A stretch of 26,824 nucleotides of DNA from Chloroflexota bacterium (GTDB taxonomy: Bacteria > Chloroflexota > Limnocylindria > QHBO01), in the NCBI GenBank assembly GCA_013694645.1, contig JACDBZ010000132.1:1-26824 (forward strand), given 5' to 3'. The notes beneath the pieces were generated by a model. That model ran no database searches. It saw only the letters and a program-made list of their open reading frames with translations, and had not been told where the DNA came from. Made by a program: the position numbers and the translations under genes. Positions 23,701 through 26,824 of the stretch are shown piece after piece (positions within the stretch are counted from its first letter, which is position 1; each line of letters opens with the position of its first letter).

Positions 23701-24210
23701 GAGCTGATCGCCACGCTGGATGGCGCGATCTCCACGCAGTTCGATGCAGCATTCCGGGCGATCGGCGAACGATTCGACGATTACTGCCGGCTCCTCTTCG
23801 CGGGGGGCTCCGGCTCGCTGCAGATGGGTGAGGAGGCGGACGGTGATGCCCCCGGGGGAATCGAGATCGTGGTCCGTCCGCCGGGCAAGCGACTCCAGCG
23901 CCTGGCGATGCTGTCGGGCGGCGAACGCGCGCTGACCGGGGTCGCGCTCCTGTTCGCCATGCTCACCGTCAACCCGGTCCCGTTCTGCATTCTCGACGAG
24001 GTCGACGCCGCGCTGGACGAGGCAAACATCGGACGCTTCGCGCAGGCGCTGCGCAAGCTCTCAGAATCGATCGATTTCGTCGTCATCACGCACAATCGCG
24101 CCACGATCGAGGTCGCGGACACGATCTACGGAGTGACGATGACCGATGCGGCGGTCAGCAGGGTGCTCTCGCTGCGCCTGGCCGATCTGCCGGAGCAGGT
24201 GATCGCCTGA
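20746..24210 (+). CDS. smc: Chromosome segregation ATPase SMC
   Basis: Dimeric ATPase that extrudes DNA loops and compacts the chromosome, working with ScpA and ScpB (not in the window). The 1154-residue protein has Walker A GPNGSGKS (32-39), a first coiled coil (about 165-490), a hinge (about 495-645, ending near a Gly-rich stretch), a second coiled coil rich in Ala, Arg and Glu (about 655-985), then the signature LSGGE (1056-1060) and Walker B with DEVDAALDEAN (1084 on). The ATPase halves look complete. The hinge is the least family-like part. The GTG start overlaps rnc and the stop overlaps ftsY (TGATG). Confidence 0.95.
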   Translation: MSRLKELRLHGFKSFADPTRFIFEPGVNAVIGPNGSGKSNMADAVRWVLGEQSNRSLRTRRADDVIFGGSERRKPQGMAEASLTLDNADGWLPIDFAEVAIGRRAYRSGESEYLINGSRARLRDVVDLLGEGRLGANELVVVGQGTVDAALSLRPEERRQLFEEAAGVKALQVKRNEASSRLTRSLDNLTRMSDLIGELRPQVRRLAMQAEHQQQHDTLGVRARALVTASHHRREQAARATLGEARRRAAAAESALAAYRDAQDAARAAVAAAEERYWAAEEASRAAADARQEAREVLIRVEGRIEAIGAREAELTETLDREEGELRSTAQALSALMDGTAGEDVEPAIAVAVAAEKRWRATVAELAAADDGLLAAEQAVSELRARHSDLIASRARVFEEAERHRSRLEHAISERSAAEEALDVLRSAAVLATRRQQDAARAALDAARVLETSEATRDAAQELSDATRQAVTELTERLAATRAELEALAEPHDGSARLGRRLSAAGWPTVLDTIAAPEASWPAIEAAVGGEVENALLWTDADPTSEIGDARGAARLLAPDDDAIDGRELALAAVGGHQTVAEWIGMMDAPRVFARTALAADLQALLSGWRRLPQGWAAVTVDGDFADMRGVVIRGRGDPPGGATVRAHARRHELRLAVIELESRFRDAQEAAHSATETLRTVRNEHLAARETNDEADRTARIAREARAAADAAMDREQERVNRLVAELAALRAIDAPQDSNGAHAREPVGELSARQAAADRARQRRDGIAARRDAARDAWTASRHAAEEIETRTAGMRSERSTLEARHAQLEAVIPERRIAIAGIAEERASLSGPLQAAGSEHAAADEAHRTAEEARMARRHELLSLESEQGGAGARLGELERASQAAAIEASRLDEALAGLLRERELALEGLPEPLTDAARPSDDVGVLDDGQLESELRRVRRTLSQIGSVNPFAVEEHHELATRLAEMTTQDTDLRAAISSTEELIATLDGAISTQFDAAFRAIGERFDDYCRLLFAGGSGSLQMGEEADGDAPGGIEIVVRPPGKRLQRLAMLSGGERALTGVALLFAMLTVNPVPFCILDEVDAALDEANIGRFAQALRKLSESIDFVVITHNRATIEVADTIYGVTMTDAAVSRVLSLRLADLPEQVIA

Positions 24211-25190
24211 TGTTCCGGCGCCGTCGCGATGCGGTTGAGCCGATCGAGGCCATCGCGGAGCCGGTGACGGTCGCTCGCCCGCGACGTGAGCAACGCGGTA
24301 TGGGTCTTCGCGCACGTCCCTCTGGTCTCGGAGCGCGTCTGCGATCGATCATGGGCGCCGGCTCTCCCGCAACTGCGGCGACCTGGGACGCGGTGGAGGA
24401 AGCGTTGATCGGCGCCGACGTCGGAGCCACGACCACGCTGGAGCTGGTCGACGCGGCACGCACCCGGCTGCGCACCGATGGCGGCCGGAGCGGCGAGGAT
24501 GCGCGTCGCGCTCTGGCCACCGAGATCCGCGACCGGCTGGTGCGCGTCGGATCAGGACGGTTCGAGCTCGGCGACGCCCCTTGCGTGATCCTGTTCGTCG
24601 GCGTCAACGGGACGGGGAAGACGACGTCGATCGCCAAGCTCGCTCATCGGCTCCAGGGTGAGGGGCGCACGCTCGCGCTGGCCGCGGCCGACACGTTCCG
24701 CGCTGCCGCCGTCGAGCAGCTGCGCATCTGGGGCGATCAGCTCGGCGTGCCGGTCATCGCCCAGCGGGCCGGAGCAGACCCTGGTGCCGTGGCGTTTGAC
24801 GCCGTGGTCGCGGCCGAGGCGCGGAAGCTCGATGTCGTCCTGGTGGATACGGCCGGCCGCCTGCAGAACAAGCAGCAATTGATGGACGAGCTGGCGAAGA
24901 TTCGACGCGTCATCGAGCGCCGCCTGCCGGATCAGCCGAGACATGTGCTGCTGGTCCTGGACGCAACGACGGGGCAGAACGGATTGCTACAGGCGGAGGC
25001 CTTCAGCCGCGAGGTGGGGGTGACCGGCATCATCCTGACCAAGCTGGACGGCACCGCGAAGGGAGGCGTGGCGCTCGCCGTGGCGGATCGGCTGGGAGTC
25101 CCGATCCTGTTCGCCGGGGTCGGGGAGGAGATCGATGCGCTCGCGCCCTTCGATCCCGAGGCGTTCGTCGAGTGGCTCTTCGCCGGATAG
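24210..25190 (+). CDS. ftsY: Signal recognition particle receptor FtsY
   Basis: Membrane-associated GTPase that receives the SRP-ribosome complex at the translocon. The 326-residue protein has a short, Arg-rich N-terminal region (about 1-45) in place of a long acidic A domain, a helical N domain, and a G domain with GVNGTGKT (131-138), AADTFRAAAVEQL, DTAGRLQNKQQLMDEL, TKLDGTAKGG and GVGEEIDAL. The basic N-terminus may serve as its lipid anchor. It overlaps smc by one base. Its partner Ffh is the next gene. Confidence 0.95.
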   Translation: MFRRRRDAVEPIEAIAEPVTVARPRREQRGMGLRARPSGLGARLRSIMGAGSPATAATWDAVEEALIGADVGATTTLELVDAARTRLRTDGGRSGEDARRALATEIRDRLVRVGSGRFELGDAPCVILFVGVNGTGKTTSIAKLAHRLQGEGRTLALAAADTFRAAAVEQLRIWGDQLGVPVIAQRAGADPGAVAFDAVVAAEARKLDVVLVDTAGRLQNKQQLMDELAKIRRVIERRLPDQPRHVLLVLDATTGQNGLLQAEAFSREVGVTGIILTKLDGTAKGGVALAVADRLGVPILFAGVGEEIDALAPFDPEAFVEWLFAG

Positions 25191-25196
25191 CCTTCA

Positions 25197-25225
25197 TTGC
25201 CGCCGTTGCCGACGCCCCGTAGAAT
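25197..25225 (+). promoter_or_regulatory. Promoter for ffh (TTGCCG, 17-nt spacer, TAGAAT)
   Basis: This is the only place noted where a -35-like hexamer and a -10 hexamer occur at the optimal 17-nt spacing. A transcript would start near 25232 and carry a 50-nt leader to the ffh ATG. The remainder of the 91-nt gap shows nothing else recognisable. Confidence 0.6.
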
Positions 25226-25281
25226 GGGCAGCCGTTTGCTGAGCGCCTTCGTGCCGGCACGCATCCCGTAGCGGTTCATTC

Positions 25282-26619
25282 ATGTTCGAGTCTCTCTCAG
25301 CGCGCCTGCAGGGCATCTCCGAGCGCCTGCGCGGCAAGGCCAGGATCACGGAGGCGGACCTCGACGTCGCGTTGCGCGAGATCCGCCTTGCCCTGCTCGA
25401 GGCAGATGTCAACTTCCGGGTGGTCAGGGACTTCGTGGCGCGCGTCCGCGAAAGAGCGCTCGGCTCAGATCTGCTGACCGGTCTGAACCCGGGCCAGCAG
25501 ATCGTCAAGATCGTGCACGATGAGCTCGTCGAGGTGCTCGGCGGTGCACGGCACCACCTGAGCCTCGATGCGAGGCCATCGGTGCTGATGATGGTCGGAC
25601 TCCAGGGCTCGGGCAAGACGACGACCGCGGCCAAGCTGGCGGTGCGCCTGCGGAGGGATGGCAAGAAGCCGCTTCTCGTGGCAGCCGACGTGTATCGGCC
25701 CGCCGCAGTCGACCAGCTCGTCCAGCTCGGTGACCAGATCGGGGTCGAGGTCCACACCCGCCCCGTTGGGACGCCGGCGCTCGAGGTTGCCCGCTCGGGG
25801 CTCGAGGAAGCCCGTCAGCGCGGCGTCGACGTCATGATCCTCGACACTGCCGGCCGGCTCCACGTGGACGAGGCGATGATGGATGAGCTCGTCCGTATCG
25901 CGGGCATAGTCACCCCCGCGGAGACGCTCATGGTCGTCGACGCGATGACCGGTCAGGAAGCAGTGCGCGTGGCGGATGCCTTTCATGCCAAGCTTCCGGT
26001 CACGGGCCTCATCCTGACCAAGATGGACGGTGACGCGCGCGGCGGCGCCGCGCTCAGCATCCGGGCCGCGACGGGCCTGCCGATCGCGTTTCTCGGGACC
26101 GGCGAGCGGACCGATGGGCTGGAGGCGTTTCACCCCGACCGCCTGGCGCAGCGCATCCTCGGCATGGGCGACATCGTCAGCTTCGTCGAGCGCGTCCAGG
26201 AGAACGTCGACCAGACCGAGGCGGAGGCCACCGCGAAGCGGATGATGGAAAACCGCTTCACGCTCGACGACTTCCGCAACCAGCTGGCCCAGATCAAGAT
26301 GATGGGGCCGATCGGCCAGCTCGTCGGCATGATTCCCGGGGCGAGCGAGATGGCGGGAGCCGCGCAGGAGGCGGTCGACTCGGGCCAGATGAAGCGGATC
26401 GAGGCCATCATCGACTCGATGACCGCCGAGGAGCGGCGCCGTCCCGACCTCATCAAGGCCAGCCGCCGACGGCGCATCGCGCTCGGCAGCGGCACGTCGA
26501 CCGCGGAGGTCAACCGGCTCCTCAAGCAGTTCGGCGAGATGCAGAAGATGATGAAGATGCTCTCCGGCGGGAAGATGCCGCGGCTCGGCGGCGGGCTCGG
26601 CGCCCTGCTCGGTCGCTGA
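25282..26619 (+). CDS. ffh: Signal recognition particle protein Ffh
   Basis: GTPase that binds signal sequences on nascent chains and 4.5S RNA, then docks with FtsY. The 445-residue protein has the N domain (1-90), a G domain with GLQGSGKT (106-113), AADVYRPAAVDQL, DTAGRLHVDEAMMDEL and TKMDGDARGG, and a Met-rich M domain (about 300-435) containing RFTLDDFRNQLAQI, MGPIGQLVGMIPG and the helix EMQKMMKMLSGG. ATG 25282 has only a weak ribosome-binding site. The 4.5S RNA gene was not seen in this window. The usual downstream rpsP is absent; a DUF3352-like gene follows instead. Confidence 0.96.
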   Translation: MFESLSARLQGISERLRGKARITEADLDVALREIRLALLEADVNFRVVRDFVARVRERALGSDLLTGLNPGQQIVKIVHDELVEVLGGARHHLSLDARPSVLMMVGLQGSGKTTTAAKLAVRLRRDGKKPLLVAADVYRPAAVDQLVQLGDQIGVEVHTRPVGTPALEVARSGLEEARQRGVDVMILDTAGRLHVDEAMMDELVRIAGIVTPAETLMVVDAMTGQEAVRVADAFHAKLPVTGLILTKMDGDARGGAALSIRAATGLPIAFLGTGERTDGLEAFHPDRLAQRILGMGDIVSFVERVQENVDQTEAEATAKRMMENRFTLDDFRNQLAQIKMMGPIGQLVGMIPGASEMAGAAQEAVDSGQMKRIEAIIDSMTAEERRRPDLIKASRRRRIALGSGTSTAEVNRLLKQFGEMQKMMKMLSGGKMPRLGGGLGALLGR

Positions 26620-26626
26620 GGGCCTC

Positions 26627-26824
26627 ATGCATCGGCTCGTCATCGCTCTCGTCACGCTCATCGGCCTCGTGGGCGCCTTGGTGGTGGCCGGCTACCTCCT
26701 CTTCTTCTCGACCGGCACCGATAGGGCTGCCGCGCTGGCTCCGGCGAACACGGCCGTCTACGTGAACGTGTACCTCCAGCCCTCGACGGGCCAGCAGATG
26801 AACCTTGCCGCGCTGATCGGCCGG
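26627..26824 (+). CDS. DUF3352-like membrane-anchored protein (3' truncated by window end)
   Basis: Function unknown. The 66 visible residues comprise one N-terminal membrane helix (about 4-27), then PANTAVYVNVYLQPSTGQQ, which resembles the opening of DUF3352 proteins common in Chloroflexota. The ATG lies seven bases after the ffh stop, and the frame is open to the edge. Identification is from a short stretch and should be treated as tentative. Confidence 0.55.
   Translation, partial: MHRLVIALVTLIGLVGALVVAGYLLFFSTGTDRAAALAPANTAVYVNVYLQPSTGQQMNLAALIGR

Noticed and set aside
1..26824. A novel defence, mobile or biosynthetic system
   Set aside because: All genes but three are recognisable core genes, in largely conserved order, with even codon use; no direct repeats, integrase, transposase, toxin-antitoxin pair or CRISPR pattern was seen.

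Overview
The window is a dense, GC-rich (about two thirds G+C by eye) stretch of bacterial housekeeping chromosome. Nearly every gene is on the + strand, in runs joined by 1-10 nt overlaps or gaps under 15 nt. No rRNA, tRNA, CRISPR array, insertion sequence or prophage gene was seen. Gene content and order, the C-terminal DUF3352-like gene, the YugP-type peptidase and the DUF4015 lipoprotein suggest an uncultured or little-studied lineage of Chloroflexota or a close neighbour. That assignment is an inference from family resemblance, not a search result.

Layout. (1) 2-8415: ileS (5' end outside the window), lspA, rluD, gmk, priA, def and fmt cover tRNA charging, lipoprotein maturation, 23S pseudouridylation, GMP phosphorylation, replication restart and N-terminal Met processing. 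(2) 8503-13122: a membrane zinc peptidase, rlmN, rpe, a DUF4015 glycosidase-like lipoprotein and dtd. (3) 13123-13578: a small inverted island holding rpmB on the minus strand, with a hairpin between the convergent ends of dtd and rpmB and a compact divergent promoter region shared with recG. (4) 13579-17777: recG, rsmD, coaD, a coiled-coil protein that appears to start at ACG, and a DUF177/YceD protein. (5) 18045-26824: rpmF, plsX, nusB, acpP, rnc, smc, ftsY, ffh and the start of a DUF3352-like membrane protein.

The genes link ribosome and tRNA maturation (rluD, rlmN, rsmD, rnc, L28, L32, dtd, def, fmt), lipid and CoA synthesis (coaD, plsX, acpP), chromosome maintenance (priA, recG, smc) and protein export (lspA, ftsY, ffh).

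No convincing new multi-gene system is present. The points most worth checking are local: a perfect Shine-Dalgarno placed before an ACG codon at 16711; an RNase III that lacks one conserved metal-ligand aspartate; -10-like hexamers 6-10 nt before start codons (lspA, def, a nine-codon ORF ahead of recG), which suggest leaderless transcripts; and an atypical peptidase insertion next to its HExxH motif.
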